This document shows, one piece after another, positions 24,919-36,868 of a stretch of DNA of 64,000 nt (position 1 is its first letter; the number at the start of each line of letters is the position of its first letter). A program made the position numbers and the translations under genes. The DNA comes from Flavobacterium zepuense (lineage in GTDB: Bacteria > Bacteroidota > Bacteroidia > Flavobacteriales > Flavobacteriaceae), in NCBI RefSeq assembly GCF_007097145.1, contig NZ_VJVZ01000010.1, forward strand, positions 62,001 through 126,000, in the 5' to 3' direction. Under the pieces are notes generated by a model. It worked only from the letters and a program-made list of their open reading frames with translations, did no database searches and was not told the DNA's origin.

Positions 24919-27366
24919 ATGCCTTATTTTACCCAGGTAATCCTGCCCTTAGCGCTGCCAAAATCTTTTACGTATGCTGTAAACGAAGCAGAATATGCCT
25001 TCCTAAAGCTTGGCATGCGCGTTGCAGTACCTTTTGGTAAGAACAAGATTTACACGGGGTTAGTGATACAAATGCACCAAAATCCGCCGCAATTGTACCA
25101 GGCTAAGGACATCCACCAGATATTGGATGATGCCCCAATTGTAACCGAAACCCAGCTACAGCACTGGAACTGGATAGCCGAGTACTACATGTGTACCATT
25201 GGCGAGGTGTATAAATCGGCACTACCGGGGGGCTTTTTGCTTGAAAGTGAGACGATTATTACCTCCCGAAAAGACTTTGACCCCGTAGAGATTGCCCTTA
25301 CCGATGAAGAATACCTGGTGTATGAAGCGCTGCAAACACAGAGTGCCCTAAAGGTGCAGGAGGTGGTTTCTATCCTCAATAAAAAAACTATCCTGCCAGT
25401 AATCAACAAGTTAATATCTAAAAATGCGGTGTCGCTACAGGAAGAGATATCCGAAAAATACAAACCCAAAACCATCCGCTATATAAGGTTGCAGCCCGAA
25501 TTTTTACAGGAAGCCCAATTAACCGAACTGCTTGATTTACTGAGCCGTGCGCAAAAGCAACGCGAGGCTGTGATGTTTTATTTTCAGTTGCAGGCTACAG
25601 AAAAAAAGCCCATAACGGTAAAGAAACTTACCGAGGCAGGCGCTACTGCCGCCGTGATTAAGTCATTGATTGACAAAGAGATATTTGAAGAATATTTCCT
25701 GGAAGAAGATAGGGTACAGTTTAAAGGATCGGGCAATGCAGCGTTTAACCTGAGCGAAAAACAGCAGGGCGCATTTGAAGAAATCAAGTTAAGCTTTGAT
25801 AAACAAGCTGTTACATTACTGCATGGCATAACATCGAGCGGTAAGACAGAGATATACATCAGGCTGATAGAAGAATACATAAACAGCGGTAAGCAGGTGT
25901 TGTACCTTCTGCCCGAAATTGCCCTTACCACGCAATTGGTTGTAAGGCTTACGGCTTATTTTGGAAACAAGGTGGCAGTATTCCATTCCAAATACACTAA
26001 TAATGAGCGTGTTGAAACCTGGCAGCAGGTGCTGGAAGCATCCGAGAAAGCACAGGTGGTAATAGGTGCGAGGTCGGCGTTATTTCTCCCATTCCAAAAC
26101 CTCGGACTCATTATTATAGACGAAGAACACGAGCAAACCTTTAAGCAGCAGGATCCTGCGCCACGCTACCATGCCCGCGATGCGGCGATAGTATTGGCCA
26201 ATATGTTTGAGGCCAAGGTATTGTTGGGGTCGGCTACACCAAGTATAGAGAGCTATAGCAATGTAAATGCCAACAAATATGGCTATGTAGCTTTAAAAGA
26301 GCGCTTTGGAAAGGTGCTCCCGCCTGAAATTATATTGGTAGACCTTAAAGACAAATACAAGCGTAAGCAAATGACAGGGCATTTTAGCGATACCATGACC
26401 CAGGCCATTGCCGAAACCCTTGCACTGGGCAAGCAGGTTATCCTGTTCCAGAACCGCAGGGGCTTTTCCCCGTGGATAGAGTGTATGACCTGTGGGCACG
26501 TACCGCAATGCCCGCAGTGCGATGTGAGCCTTACCTATTATAAGTATAAAAACCAGCTGCGCTGCCATTATTGCGCTTATCATATTGCTAACCCTACGCA
26601 TTGCCACCAGTGCCACAGCACCGATATTAACAGCAAAGGCTTTGGTACTGAGCAGATTGAGTTAGAACTAAAGTCACTTTTTCCGGATAAGAATACGTGG
26701 CGTATGGATCAGGATACTACACGAGGTAAGCACGGTTACGAAAAGATAATCGATTCTTTTAAAAACAGGGAAGTAGATATATTGGTCGGTACACAAATGT
26801 TGGCAAAGGGTCTGCATTTCGATAATGTAGGTCTTGTAGGTATATTAAATGCCGACAACATGCTGTTTCAGCCTGATTTTAGGGCATTTGAGCGCGCCTA
26901 CCAAATGATGGTTCAGGTAGCAGGCAGGGCCGGCCGTAAAGATGACAGGGGTACCGTTCTAATACAAACATATAATCCTTTGCATAATATTATCCGTCAG
27001 GTTACTGAAAATGACTATGAGGGAATGTTTAAGGAACAGGTATATGAAAGGCATAACTTTAAGTATCCGCCTTACTTTAGGCTGGTGCGCCTTATCTTAA
27101 AGCACAAAGATTACGAAAAGCTTAAGGATGCTTCTATATGGCTGTATAATGTATTGGTACAGCACCTTAACATCCCGGTACTGGGACCGGAAGAACCCGG
27201 AATTAGCCGGATTCGTAACGAATATATTCGTGCCATAATGATAAAAATACCGCCGGGGGCAGCATTGGGCAGCACTAAAAAGACCATAGGAAAAATACTG
27301 GAAAGCCTTGACGCAGTTCCACAGTACAGGTCAGTTAAAATAACGGTAAACGTAGACCCCTATTAA
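24919..27366 (+). CDS. priA: Primosomal replication-restart helicase PriA
   Basis: 815 residues. Loads the replicative helicase at stalled forks. N-terminal DNA-binding (3'-binding) domain: FTQVILPLALPKSFTYAV and VPFGKNKIYTGLV. Superfamily 2 helicase motifs: GITSSGKTEIYIRLI (Walker A), IIIDEEHEQTFKQQDPAPRY, LGSATPSIESY, and GTQMLAKGLHF, QVAGRAGRKD. The zinc-binding domain shows eight cysteines paired as CMTCG, CPQC, CHYC and CHQC. All key residues present. Convergent with the LytTR gene, only seven bases apart. Confidence 0.97.
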   Translation: MPYFTQVILPLALPKSFTYAVNEAEYAFLKLGMRVAVPFGKNKIYTGLVIQMHQNPPQLYQAKDIHQILDDAPIVTETQLQHWNWIAEYYMCTIGEVYKSALPGGFLLESETIITSRKDFDPVEIALTDEEYLVYEALQTQSALKVQEVVSILNKKTILPVINKLISKNAVSLQEEISEKYKPKTIRYIRLQPEFLQEAQLTELLDLLSRAQKQREAVMFYFQLQATEKKPITVKKLTEAGATAAVIKSLIDKEIFEEYFLEEDRVQFKGSGNAAFNLSEKQQGAFEEIKLSFDKQAVTLLHGITSSGKTEIYIRLIEEYINSGKQVLYLLPEIALTTQLVVRLTAYFGNKVAVFHSKYTNNERVETWQQVLEASEKAQVVIGARSALFLPFQNLGLIIIDEEHEQTFKQQDPAPRYHARDAAIVLANMFEAKVLLGSATPSIESYSNVNANKYGYVALKERFGKVLPPEIILVDLKDKYKRKQMTGHFSDTMTQAIAETLALGKQVILFQNRRGFSPWIECMTCGHVPQCPQCDVSLTYYKYKNQLRCHYCAYHIANPTHCHQCHSTDINSKGFGTEQIELELKSLFPDKNTWRMDQDTTRGKHGYEKIIDSFKNREVDILVGTQMLAKGLHFDNVGLVGILNADNMLFQPDFRAFERAYQMMVQVAGRAGRKDDRGTVLIQTYNPLHNIIRQVTENDYEGMFKEQVYERHNFKYPPYFRLVRLILKHKDYEKLKDASIWLYNVLVQHLNIPVLGPEEPGISRIRNEYIRAIMIKIPPGAALGSTKKTIGKILESLDAVPQYRSVKITVNVDPY

Positions 27367-27373
27367 AAAGGTA

Positions 27374-28072
27374 TTATGAATTCCTGTTCAGGGCAATGGC
27401 AAGATCTTCCTTCTTGTTACGGCTCAGCGGGATCTTAGTAGCGCCAATCTCAGCGAATTTGCTGTTAAAGCGCTCAACCTTATCAATATTGATAATATAC
27501 GATTTATGTACCCTTAAAAATTTGTCTTCCGGTAGTTCGTTCTCGAAAGATTTCATGGTAGAGAGTACCAGGTGGGTTTCATCGTCGGTGTTAATCTTAA
27601 TGTAGTCACCAAAAGCCTCAACCCAGCGTATCTTTGCTATAAATATCTTAAAGTTCTTTAAGTTACTCTTTACAAAAATAAATTCGCCTTCTTCTTCGGG
27701 ACCGTCTTTCTTTAAAAGCTGCATATCTAAAGCTTTTTGTGCAGCTTTGTTAAAGCGGTCGCGGGTAACGGGTTTATGCAGGTAGTCTATCGCTGCATAA
27801 TCAAAAGCCTTAAGGGCATAATCAGATTTAGATGACACAAAAATGATCTGGGGCCGTGTTTTAAGCCCATCTAAAAGATCAAAGCCGCTTTGCACCGGCA
27901 TTTCGATATCAAGAAATAGTAAATCTACAGGTTTGTTTAGTATGCAGTTACGTGCCTCTGAGGCATTAGAAAAGTCACCCACAAGTGTTAAGTCGGGGTG
28001 TTCATTAACCAGTTTTGCAATGGTTATCCTTTGTATGGTACTGTCATCTACAACAACACAGTTAAGCTTCAT
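27374..28072 (-). CDS. LytTR-family response regulator
   Basis: 232 residues. Residues 1-120: receiver domain with acidic pocket VVVDD (Asp9, Asp10), phospho-acceptor Asp55 in LLFLDIEMP, VSSKS and the switch Lys in YLHKPVTRDRF. Residues about 135-228: LytTR DNA-binding domain with FVKSNLKNFKIFI, RWVEAFGDYIKIN, MKSFENELPEDKFLRVHKSY and FAEIGATKIPLSRNKKEDL. No sensor histidine kinase gene is adjacent, so it is an orphan here. Target genes unknown. Confidence 0.92.
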   Translation of the reverse strand: MKLNCVVVDDSTIQRITIAKLVNEHPDLTLVGDFSNASEARNCILNKPVDLLFLDIEMPVQSGFDLLDGLKTRPQIIFVSSKSDYALKAFDYAAIDYLHKPVTRDRFNKAAQKALDMQLLKKDGPEEEGEFIFVKSNLKNFKIFIAKIRWVEAFGDYIKINTDDETHLVLSTMKSFENELPEDKFLRVHKSYIINIDKVERFNSKFAEIGATKIPLSRNKKEDLAIALNRNS

Positions 28073-28186
28073 GTGTCATTTACGTTTGTAAAGTTTATAG
28101 TAATGCGTTATGCCTATTTTGATGGATGATTACAAATATAAAGAAAAAAAGCTTTTTTTAACATTCAAAAAAAGCAAAATTAGCCC

Positions 28187-28216
28187 TTGTGTATTAAATA
28201 TAAATACCTACATTTG
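28187..28216 (+). promoter_or_regulatory. Promoter of rpsF-rpsR-rplI
   Basis: TTG at 28187-28189, 19-base spacer, then TACATTTG (28209-28216): both elements of the Bacteroidota primary-sigma promoter. The ATG follows 29 bases after the box, leaving a leader too short for the S6:S18-binding RNA known in other bacteria. Confidence 0.7.
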
Positions 28217-28245
28217 CACCCAATTTTATAACAAAATTTTGTATT

Positions 28246-28587
28246 ATGAATAACTATGAGACTGTTTTCATCTTGAATCCCGTTTTATCTGAAACCCAGG
28301 TAAAGGAAACAGTAAGTAAGTTCGAAGACTACCTTACTTCGCGTGGAGCCGAGATCGTATCTAAAGAAGACTGGGGCCTAAAAAAACTGGCTTACGAGAT
28401 CCAAAACAAAAAAAGCGGATTTTACACGCTTTTACAATTTACTGCACCTGCAGAAATTCTAATCGGTTTCGAAACTGAGTTTCGCCGTGATGAGAGGGTT
28501 ATGCGTTTCTTAACCGTAAGCCTTGACAAACACGCCGTATCTTGGGCTGAGAGAAGAAGGGAAAAACTAAAAACTAAAGCAAACTAA
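28246..28587 (+). CDS. rpsF: 30S ribosomal protein S6
   Basis: 113 residues: [20 protein letters not shown], then the S6 core [19 protein letters not shown] and [18 protein letters not shown]. Binds S18 and 16S rRNA in the platform of the small subunit. First gene of the S6-S18-L9 operon; the usual single-strand-binding-protein gene between S6 and S18 is absent, as is normal in Bacteroidota. Confidence 0.98.
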   Translation: MNNYETVFILNPVLSETQVKETVSKFEDYLTSRGAEIVSKEDWGLKKLAYEIQNKKSGFYTLLQFTAPAEILIGFETEFRRDERVMRFLTVSLDKHAVSWAERRREKLKTKAN

Positions 28588-28591
28588 GGCC

Positions 28592-28888
28592 ATGTCAACT
28601 ATAGAGCAATCAGCTAAAGGAAAAAAAGACGGGGATATCAGATATCTTACGCCTTTAAACATCGAAACGAACAAAACTAAAAAGTATTGCCGTTTTAAAA
28701 AAGCAGGTATCAAATATGTTGATTATAAAGATCCTGACTTTTTATTGAAATTTGTTAACGAGCAAGGTAAAATACTTCCTCGCCGTTTAACAGGTACATC
28801 TCTAAAATTCCAGAGAAAAGTATCTGTAGCCGTTAAAAGGGCTCGTCATTTAGCGTTAATGCCATATGTGGCTGATTTACTAAAATAA
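28592..28888 (+). CDS. rpsR: 30S ribosomal protein S18
   Basis: 98 residues with the S18 signature ([52 protein letters not shown]). The N-terminal extension of about 20 residues is longer than in E. coli, as in other Bacteroidota. Only four bases after rpsF. Confidence 0.98.
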   Translation: MSTIEQSAKGKKDGDIRYLTPLNIETNKTKKYCRFKKAGIKYVDYKDPDFLLKFVNEQGKILPRRLTGTSLKFQRKVSVAVKRARHLALMPYVADLLK

Positions 28889-28903
28889 TAAAGAGGCAAG
28901 ATT

Positions 28904-29353
28904 ATGGAACTTATACTTAAACAAGACGTACAAAACTTAGGTTTTAAAGACGATACGGTTACAGTTAAAGCCGGTTATGGCCGTAACTACCTTATACCAC
29001 AAGGATTTGCTACTTTAGCAACTCCAACAGCTAAAAAAGTTTTAGCTGAAAACCTTAAACAAAGGGCTTTTAAAGAACAAAAAGCAGTTAATGATGCTAA
29101 AGCTATCGCTGACGCTCTTAAAGCACTTGAAATTAAAATTACTGCTAAAGCAGGTGGCGAAAAACTATTTGGTTCTGTAACCAATGCTGATATCGCTGAA
29201 GCTTTAGAGAAAAACGGCCAGTCTATCGATCGTAAATTCATTACTTCTGGTATCGTAAAACGTACTGGTAAATACAATGCAAGCATCAGGCTACACAGGG
29301 AAGTAATCGTAGATCTTCCTTACGAAATTGTTGCTGAGCAAGCTGCATCGTAA
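28904..29353 (+). CDS. rplI: 50S ribosomal protein L9
   Basis: 149 residues: MELILKQDVQNLGFKDDTVT, VKAGYGRNYLIPQGFA, a long central helix (about 40-80) and the C-terminal domain with GEKLFGSVTNADIAEAL. Reaches from the L1 stalk base and helps fidelity. Third gene of the operon, followed by a terminator. Confidence 0.98.
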   Translation: MELILKQDVQNLGFKDDTVTVKAGYGRNYLIPQGFATLATPTAKKVLAENLKQRAFKEQKAVNDAKAIADALKALEIKITAKAGGEKLFGSVTNADIAEALEKNGQSIDRKFITSGIVKRTGKYNASIRLHREVIVDLPYEIVAEQAAS

Positions 29354-29374
29354 TTATCATATTACATACATCTT

Positions 29375-29403
29375 AAAACCCTTTGCAATGCGAAGGGTTT
29401 TTT
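29375..29403 (+). terminator. Terminator of the rpsF operon
   Basis: AAAACCCTT-TGCAATGCG-AAGGGTTTT followed by T residues. Confidence 0.9.
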
Positions 29404-29560
29404 ATTTAGTATAGTCAGGCGATACGCATATTTCCACGTTCCCCCACGCTGTTACTGCTATTATACATTCGCTTAGCCATGCCATATGCTATCTTTTATC
29501 ATTCTACCGCAACTAATCATTCAAAACATTTTCCCTGTTTTTAAAAGTTAGCTAAATTAG

Positions 29561-32121
<2,561 letters not shown>

Positions 32122-32166
32122 GTTTTTTAGTATCTAAGAATCTCAGCCCCTAAGAATCTCATAAAA

Positions 32167-33615
32167 ATGCTCTTCAACTCAGTACAATTTGCCTTGTTTT
32201 TACCCGTAGTATTTGTACTGTACTGGTTTGCGGCGCGCAAAAGCCTTAGGCAGCAAAACATTTTACTGCTCGCTGCAAGCTACTTTTTTTACGCCTGCTG
32301 GGACTGGCGCTTTCTCTTCCTGCTCCTGTTCTCTACCCTGCTGGATTATGCTGCCGGACTTCAAATTTCGGCAAGCCAAAGCAACCAAACCAAAAAAACA
32401 TGGCTTTGGCTAAGCATCGGTGTCAACCTTGGTTTTTTAGGAATTTTTAAATACTATAACTTCTTTGCAGAGTCTTTTTCTGCTGCCCTGTACAGTATCG
32501 GCATACATGCGAATGTCCACACCCTGAGCATTATATTGCCGGTAGGTATTTCATTTTACACTTTTCACGGGCTATCCTACATTATAGATGTTTACAAAGG
32601 CCGTATACCTGCCGAGGGCAACTTTGTGCAGTACGCTCTTTTTGTGTGCTTTTTTCCGCTATTGGTGGCAGGGCCTATAGAGCGCGCTACCCACCTGCTG
32701 CCGCAACTTAAAGAAAAGCGCAGTTTTAATTTACACAAAGCAAAAGACGGCCTGCGCCAGATACTATGGGGCCTCTTTAAAAAAGTGGTAATAGCCGATT
32801 TGTGTGCCGAATATGCTAATACGATTTTTAACCACTATGGCAGCCTTACCGGCAGCAGCCTCTTTTTGGGCATGCTGTTCTTTACCATCCAGATATACGG
32901 CGACTTTTCGGGATATTCTGATATTGCACTGGGTACGGCGCGGCTTTTTGGTATCGATTTACTCCGCAACTTTGCCTACCCCTACTTTTCCCGCGATATT
33001 GCAGAATTTTGGCGACGCTGGCACATATCATTATCGTCTTGGTTTCGTGATTATGTGTACATTCCCCTTGGCGGAAGCCGGGTAGGTACGCTAAAGAAAG
33101 TCCGCAATATTTTCATCGTATTTTTACTCAGTGGCTTTTGGCATGGCGCTAAATTTACCTTTATTGCCTGGGGATTGCTGCATGCCCTGTACTTTTTGCC
33201 GCTGCTGCTTACCAACCGTAACCGCGCCAATCTGGCTACGGTGGCACATGGGCGGCTATTTCCCACTACTAAAGAAGCACTGCACATGGGGCTTACCTTT
33301 ATGCTGGTGGCCTTTGCGTGGATATTTTTCCGTGCCGAAAGTATGCAGCATGCGTGGCATTTCATTTCGCATATGTTCTCCCGAAGCCTGTTTGCAGCCC
33401 CAAATTTTATAGAGAAAAAGTTCGCCTTTTTGGTACTGGCAATTGCAGCCGTATTTTTTATTATAGAATGGGTGGGGCGCGAAAACCATCATGCGCTTGC
33501 AAATTTGGGTGAAAGGTTTAAAAGGCCACTACGATGGTGCTTATACTATGCATTAATTGCAATGATCATAATATTTGGAGGTAAAGGTGAGCAATTTATT
33601 TACTTTCAGTTTTAA
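32167..33615 (+). CDS. MBOAT-family O-acyltransferase (AlgI/DltB-like)
   Basis: 482 residues with about ten membrane helices. Signature of the AlgI subgroup: LFNSVQFALFLPVVFVLYWF, LLDYAAGLQI, LPVGISFYTFHGLSYIIDVY, GPIERATHLLPQL, FWRRWHISLSSWFRDYVYIP, and the active-site His in SGFWHGAKFTFIAW. Such proteins move acyl (usually acetyl) groups across the inner membrane to a polysaccharide or teichoic-acid-like acceptor, together with a periplasmic SGNH partner, which here is the next gene (three-base gap). Acceptor polymer unknown. Confidence 0.92.
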   Translation: MLFNSVQFALFLPVVFVLYWFAARKSLRQQNILLLAASYFFYACWDWRFLFLLLFSTLLDYAAGLQISASQSNQTKKTWLWLSIGVNLGFLGIFKYYNFFAESFSAALYSIGIHANVHTLSIILPVGISFYTFHGLSYIIDVYKGRIPAEGNFVQYALFVCFFPLLVAGPIERATHLLPQLKEKRSFNLHKAKDGLRQILWGLFKKVVIADLCAEYANTIFNHYGSLTGSSLFLGMLFFTIQIYGDFSGYSDIALGTARLFGIDLLRNFAYPYFSRDIAEFWRRWHISLSSWFRDYVYIPLGGSRVGTLKKVRNIFIVFLLSGFWHGAKFTFIAWGLLHALYFLPLLLTNRNRANLATVAHGRLFPTTKEALHMGLTFMLVAFAWIFFRAESMQHAWHFISHMFSRSLFAAPNFIEKKFAFLVLAIAAVFFIIEWVGRENHHALANLGERFKRPLRWCLYYALIAMIIIFGGKGEQFIYFQF

Positions 33616-33618
33616 GCC

Positions 33619-34623
33619 ATGAAACAGTTTATAACGCTTCTGCTAAAATTTACGCTGCCGCCGGTAGTACTCCTGCTGGCCGTATACCTGTGGGTAGACC
33701 CGTTTAAGGTGGTGTGGCATTATGACTCTTATTTTGTATCAGGGTCGGAAACCAACAAAGGGCTTAACAAAGACTACATAAGCACCACCAATTTTGATAA
33801 CCGCTACGGGCAGGAACATTACAACTCCTTTGTTTTTGGCAGCTCACGCTCTATGGTATTTACAGTAGCAGCATGGAAAAAACACCTGCCCGCCAACGCT
33901 AAACCCTACCATTTTGATGCTTCTAAGGAGTCTCTTTTTGGCCTGTGTAAAAAGCTTCAGTACTTAGATGCCAAAAATGTGAGGCTTAACAATGCCCTTA
34001 TCGTTATAGACCATAGCCTGTTAGTGCAGGATAAACCATCGGAAGGGACATTGTTTATAAACGCCCCGCAGCAAATGGGGTATTCTAACTTTGGCGTGTT
34101 TCATTATGCGTATTTAAAAGCATTTTACTCTTATAAATTTTTATACCCGTATTTAGATTACAAGATAAGTGGAACCATAAAACCTTACATGCGGGATGAA
34201 TTGTTTGAACAGCGAATTGCGTACGAACCAGTAACTAATGAGGTAAGCCATACCTACGAAGAACAGGAAATTACCAACGGTACTTTTTATACCCCGCAGC
34301 GCATGGAAAATCTTTACAAGCGGCCTGCAAAACAGCGATTTTATAAAACCTGCCTTACTGATGCGCACAAAAAAATGCTGACAGAAATTGCCGCTATCCT
34401 GCAAAAGCACCATTGTTATTATAAAGTAATCATTAGTCCGCTTTACGACCAGAAAAAGCTTGCCCCGGCTGACATCGCTTATCTAAAAAAGGTATTTGGT
34501 AACCACATTTACGATTTTTCAGGGATAAATACTATCACTAACAATTACACCAATTATTACGAGAACTCCCACTACCGCCAGCATGTAGCCGATACCATCT
34601 TAAACAACATATACGTCAGGTAA
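33619..34623 (+). CDS. SGNH-hydrolase-like partner of the MBOAT protein
   Basis: 334 residues; N-terminal membrane anchor (ITLLLKFTLPPVVLLLAVYLW), then a large extracytoplasmic domain. Block I-like motif FGSSRSMVF (about 76-84) has the candidate nucleophile Ser, and the C-terminal NYYENSHYRQHVADTIL gives the block V His, although the usual Asp three residues before His is an Asn/Glu context (ENSH). Gene order (AlgI-like then this) is the usual pair for O-acetylation of exported glycans. Substrate not deducible. Confidence 0.75.
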   Translation: MKQFITLLLKFTLPPVVLLLAVYLWVDPFKVVWHYDSYFVSGSETNKGLNKDYISTTNFDNRYGQEHYNSFVFGSSRSMVFTVAAWKKHLPANAKPYHFDASKESLFGLCKKLQYLDAKNVRLNNALIVIDHSLLVQDKPSEGTLFINAPQQMGYSNFGVFHYAYLKAFYSYKFLYPYLDYKISGTIKPYMRDELFEQRIAYEPVTNEVSHTYEEQEITNGTFYTPQRMENLYKRPAKQRFYKTCLTDAHKKMLTEIAAILQKHHCYYKVIISPLYDQKKLAPADIAYLKKVFGNHIYDFSGINTITNNYTNYYENSHYRQHVADTILNNIYVR

Positions 34624-34675
34624 TTGTGTTATAAACTTTGTAACTTTGCCCCTCTTAACTCTGTAACTCCTAATA

Positions 34676-35149
34676 ATGAACATCAAACTGCTCGCCATAG
34701 GCAAAACCGATAACAAATCGCTGCAAACCCTGATTGACGATTACCAAAAGCGGTTATGGTTTTACATTAAGTTTGACCTTGAGATAATACCCGACATTAA
34801 AAATGTAAAGAACCTTAGCGAGGCACAGCAAAAAGAAAAGGAAGGCGAACTAATACTAAGCAAATTAACCCCAACCGACCAGCTTATTTTACTTGATGAG
34901 AACGGCAGGAATTTTAGCAGCGTAGGCTTTTCAGACGAGCTTCAAAAAAAGATGAACTCCGGTATTAAAACGCTGATATTTGTTATTGGCGGGCCTTATG
35001 GCTTTAGCGATGCCGTTTACAGCAAGGCACAGGGCAAGATATCGCTTTCTGCCATGACGTTTTCCCATCAAATGGTGCGCCTTTTCTTTATTGAGCAGTT
35101 GTACAGGGCCTTTACCATTTTAAGGAATGAGCCGTACCATCATCAATAA
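34676..35149 (+). CDS. rlmH: 23S rRNA pseudouridine-1915 N3-methyltransferase RlmH
   Basis: 157 residues, the normal size. SPOUT-class fold with the knot motifs LLDENGRNFSSVGF, FVIGGPYGFSDAVYSKA and the C-terminal SLSAMTFSHQMVRLFFIEQL, YRAFTILRNEPYHHQ. Methylates pseudouridine in helix 69 of the 50S subunit. A TAACTTTG box (34639-34646), set in a TTTGTAAC-type repeat, lies 30 bases upstream. Confidence 0.97.
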   Translation: MNIKLLAIGKTDNKSLQTLIDDYQKRLWFYIKFDLEIIPDIKNVKNLSEAQQKEKEGELILSKLTPTDQLILLDENGRNFSSVGFSDELQKKMNSGIKTLIFVIGGPYGFSDAVYSKAQGKISLSAMTFSHQMVRLFFIEQLYRAFTILRNEPYHHQ

Positions 35150-35170
35150 TCATTTAAGAATGTAGATTTT

Positions 35171-35200
35171 AGAATTGAGAATTGAGAATTGAGAATTGTG
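35171..35200. repeat. Tandem GAATTGA heptamers
   Basis: GAATTGA repeats about four times in a row, the last copy ending GAATTGTGA. Lies after rlmH. The rest of the gap up to 35443 is AT-rich and I see no gene in it. Confidence 0.7.
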
Positions 35201-35443
35201 AGATGTTACTCAATACCGTAATAAAGCCAAACACAAAACAAGCCTTCCCATCAAATCAGCGAATTTAACATAATAATCATATACAATTTAGATAAAGTAC
35301 TTCAACAATTACACACTTATGGTTAAATTACAATCAATCCCTCAAATTCATAAGTAAACTTGGCTTTTTCATAACCCCGTTTTTAGTGGTAAAGTATAGT
35401 TTTGAACTATAAATAATTGATAACCCTCTAAAAACAAAAAGCC

Positions 35444-36289
35444 ATGAAAAAGAAAACTACATTTTTGCTGCCCGCACTATTGCTGTTGGCATTTACAGGT
35501 AAAGCCCATGCGCAATGTGCTTCTGCATCTAATATTTACACCTTTACCTATAACGGTGCTCAGTATGAAATTGTAAAAGAGAAAAAACGCTGGCTTAATG
35601 CTGCACAATGTGCCTTAGAGCGCGGTGGCTATCTTGCCGAAATTAACGATGCCGCCGAACAAAACGCTATTAACGCACAGATAGCTAATGCGGGTATTGA
35701 TATCCAAAACACTAAAGCCGCTGACGGCGGTAATGCATCCTATGTTTGGATAGGCGGCAACGATATTTCTACCGAGGGTGCATGGATGTGGAACGGAAAC
35801 CTTGATGCGGTTTCGGTACAATTTTGGGAAGGTGATGCTTCCGGCCACGCTGTAAACAATTTGTATACTAATTGGGGTAACGAACCAGATGATAATGCTA
35901 TTGGCGGACAAGATGGGTTGGGACTTGCTATAACAAATTGGCCATTAGGCCTTGCTGGGCAATGGAATGATATCAAACAGAACAATGTACTTTACTACAT
36001 TATAGAATATAACGCTTTACCACTTGGAGTTAGCGATAAGACCATAAATAACCAAGTTCTAATTACTCCTAACCCTGCTACGGATATAGTTACCATTACA
36101 TCAAATCATGTATCACACATAGAGAGAATGGATGTATATAACACTACAGGTCAGCAAATTAAAACCTACACACAACCGGAATTTAAATCGGGTGCGCTTA
36201 ACGTTTCGCAATTGCAATCGGGCCTTTACATTATACAAATACAATATCAGGATGGTGCATCGGCTACAAAAAAACTGGTAAAGCAATAA
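35444..36289 (+). CDS. C-type lectin-domain T9SS surface protein
   Basis: 281 residues. Signal peptide MKKKTTFLLPALLLLAFTGKA ends HAQ. Residues about 30-195 form a C-type lectin domain: YEIVKEKKRWLNAAQCALERG, LAEINDAAEQNAI, YVWIGGNDISTEGAWMW, NNLYTNWGNEPDD, GQWNDIKQNNVLYYIIEY, with the calcium-type EPD and WND motifs. Residues 208-281 are a T9SS type A sorting domain ending ATKKLVKQ. Probably a secreted or surface adhesin. The shortened copy at 36430-36696 follows it. Confidence 0.88.
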   Translation: MKKKTTFLLPALLLLAFTGKAHAQCASASNIYTFTYNGAQYEIVKEKKRWLNAAQCALERGGYLAEINDAAEQNAINAQIANAGIDIQNTKAADGGNASYVWIGGNDISTEGAWMWNGNLDAVSVQFWEGDASGHAVNNLYTNWGNEPDDNAIGGQDGLGLAITNWPLGLAGQWNDIKQNNVLYYIIEYNALPLGVSDKTINNQVLITPNPATDIVTITSNHVSHIERMDVYNTTGQQIKTYTQPEFKSGALNVSQLQSGLYIIQIQYQDGASATKKLVKQ

Positions 36290-36311
36290 ATTGGTGATTG
36301 ATTAGGTGAAA

Positions 36312-36343
36312 GGGCAGCTGGTAATTGCCGGCTGCCTCTTTTT
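36312..36343 (+). terminator. Terminator of the lectin gene
   Basis: GGCAGC...GCTGCC hairpin followed by a C-broken T-run (TCTTTTT). Confidence 0.75.
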
Positions 36344-36429
36344 AAGCGATACGTATGCACAGAATTATAAACACTCTCTTTTACAAATCCTAATACCAAG
36401 CAAATAGTATTGAACGATAATTTAAAATT

Positions 36430-36696
36430 ATGAAAGCTATGAAAAAGAAAAATGCACTGCCGCTGTTTGCCTTAATCCTCTTTAGTGTTACACTAACAGG
36501 CATGGGGCAATATTTACTAACAAACCCTGTAAAACATAACACCAGCATTTATGCCACTACCGATAATGAAAATGACGCTTACGCAGATGCCGAAACCCAA
36601 CAGGGCACCACTCAGCCCATGTTCCCCGTTAATTACGGCCTGCATGCAGAATTTCAGGATGAGGCATCGGAAACTAAAAAGCTGGTAAAGCAATAG
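36430..36696 (+). CDS. Shrunken copy of the lectin gene: signal peptide plus sorting-domain end
   Basis: 88 residues: MKAMKKKNALPLFALILFSV, TLTGMGQ and then a short linker (HNTSIYATTDNENDAYADAE), ending FQDEASETKKLVKQ. The end matches YQDGASATKKLVKQ of the preceding protein, and the DNA identity runs on past the stop (TGGTAAAGCAATA-ATTGGTGATT). The N-terminus also matches (MKKK, then LPALLLL versus LPLFALIL). The lectin domain and most of the sorting domain are missing. Either a decayed duplicate or a tiny secreted protein; the sorting domain is too short to work in the T9SS. Confidence 0.55.
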   Translation: MKAMKKKNALPLFALILFSVTLTGMGQYLLTNPVKHNTSIYATTDNENDAYADAETQQGTTQPMFPVNYGLHAEFQDEASETKKLVKQ

Positions 36697-36720
36697 ATTG
36701 GTGATTTAATTTTTTTCCAA

Positions 36721-36760
36721 AGAAAGGCAGTCGGTACCAACCGGTTGCTTTCTGCTTTTT
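36721..36760 (+). terminator. Terminator of the shrunken lectin copy
   Basis: GGCAGTCGGT-ACCA-ACCGGTTGC with a T-run; the same position as in the full-length copy, but a diverged stem. Confidence 0.6.
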
Positions 36761-36868
36761 AATATAAGCTAGTCCTAAATTAATTTATAAGTTCTATAAC
36801 TTTTGCACAACATAAATACAGGTATCTTTAGGCAGGTTTTTTTAACACGTAAATCCGCACCGCTTATT

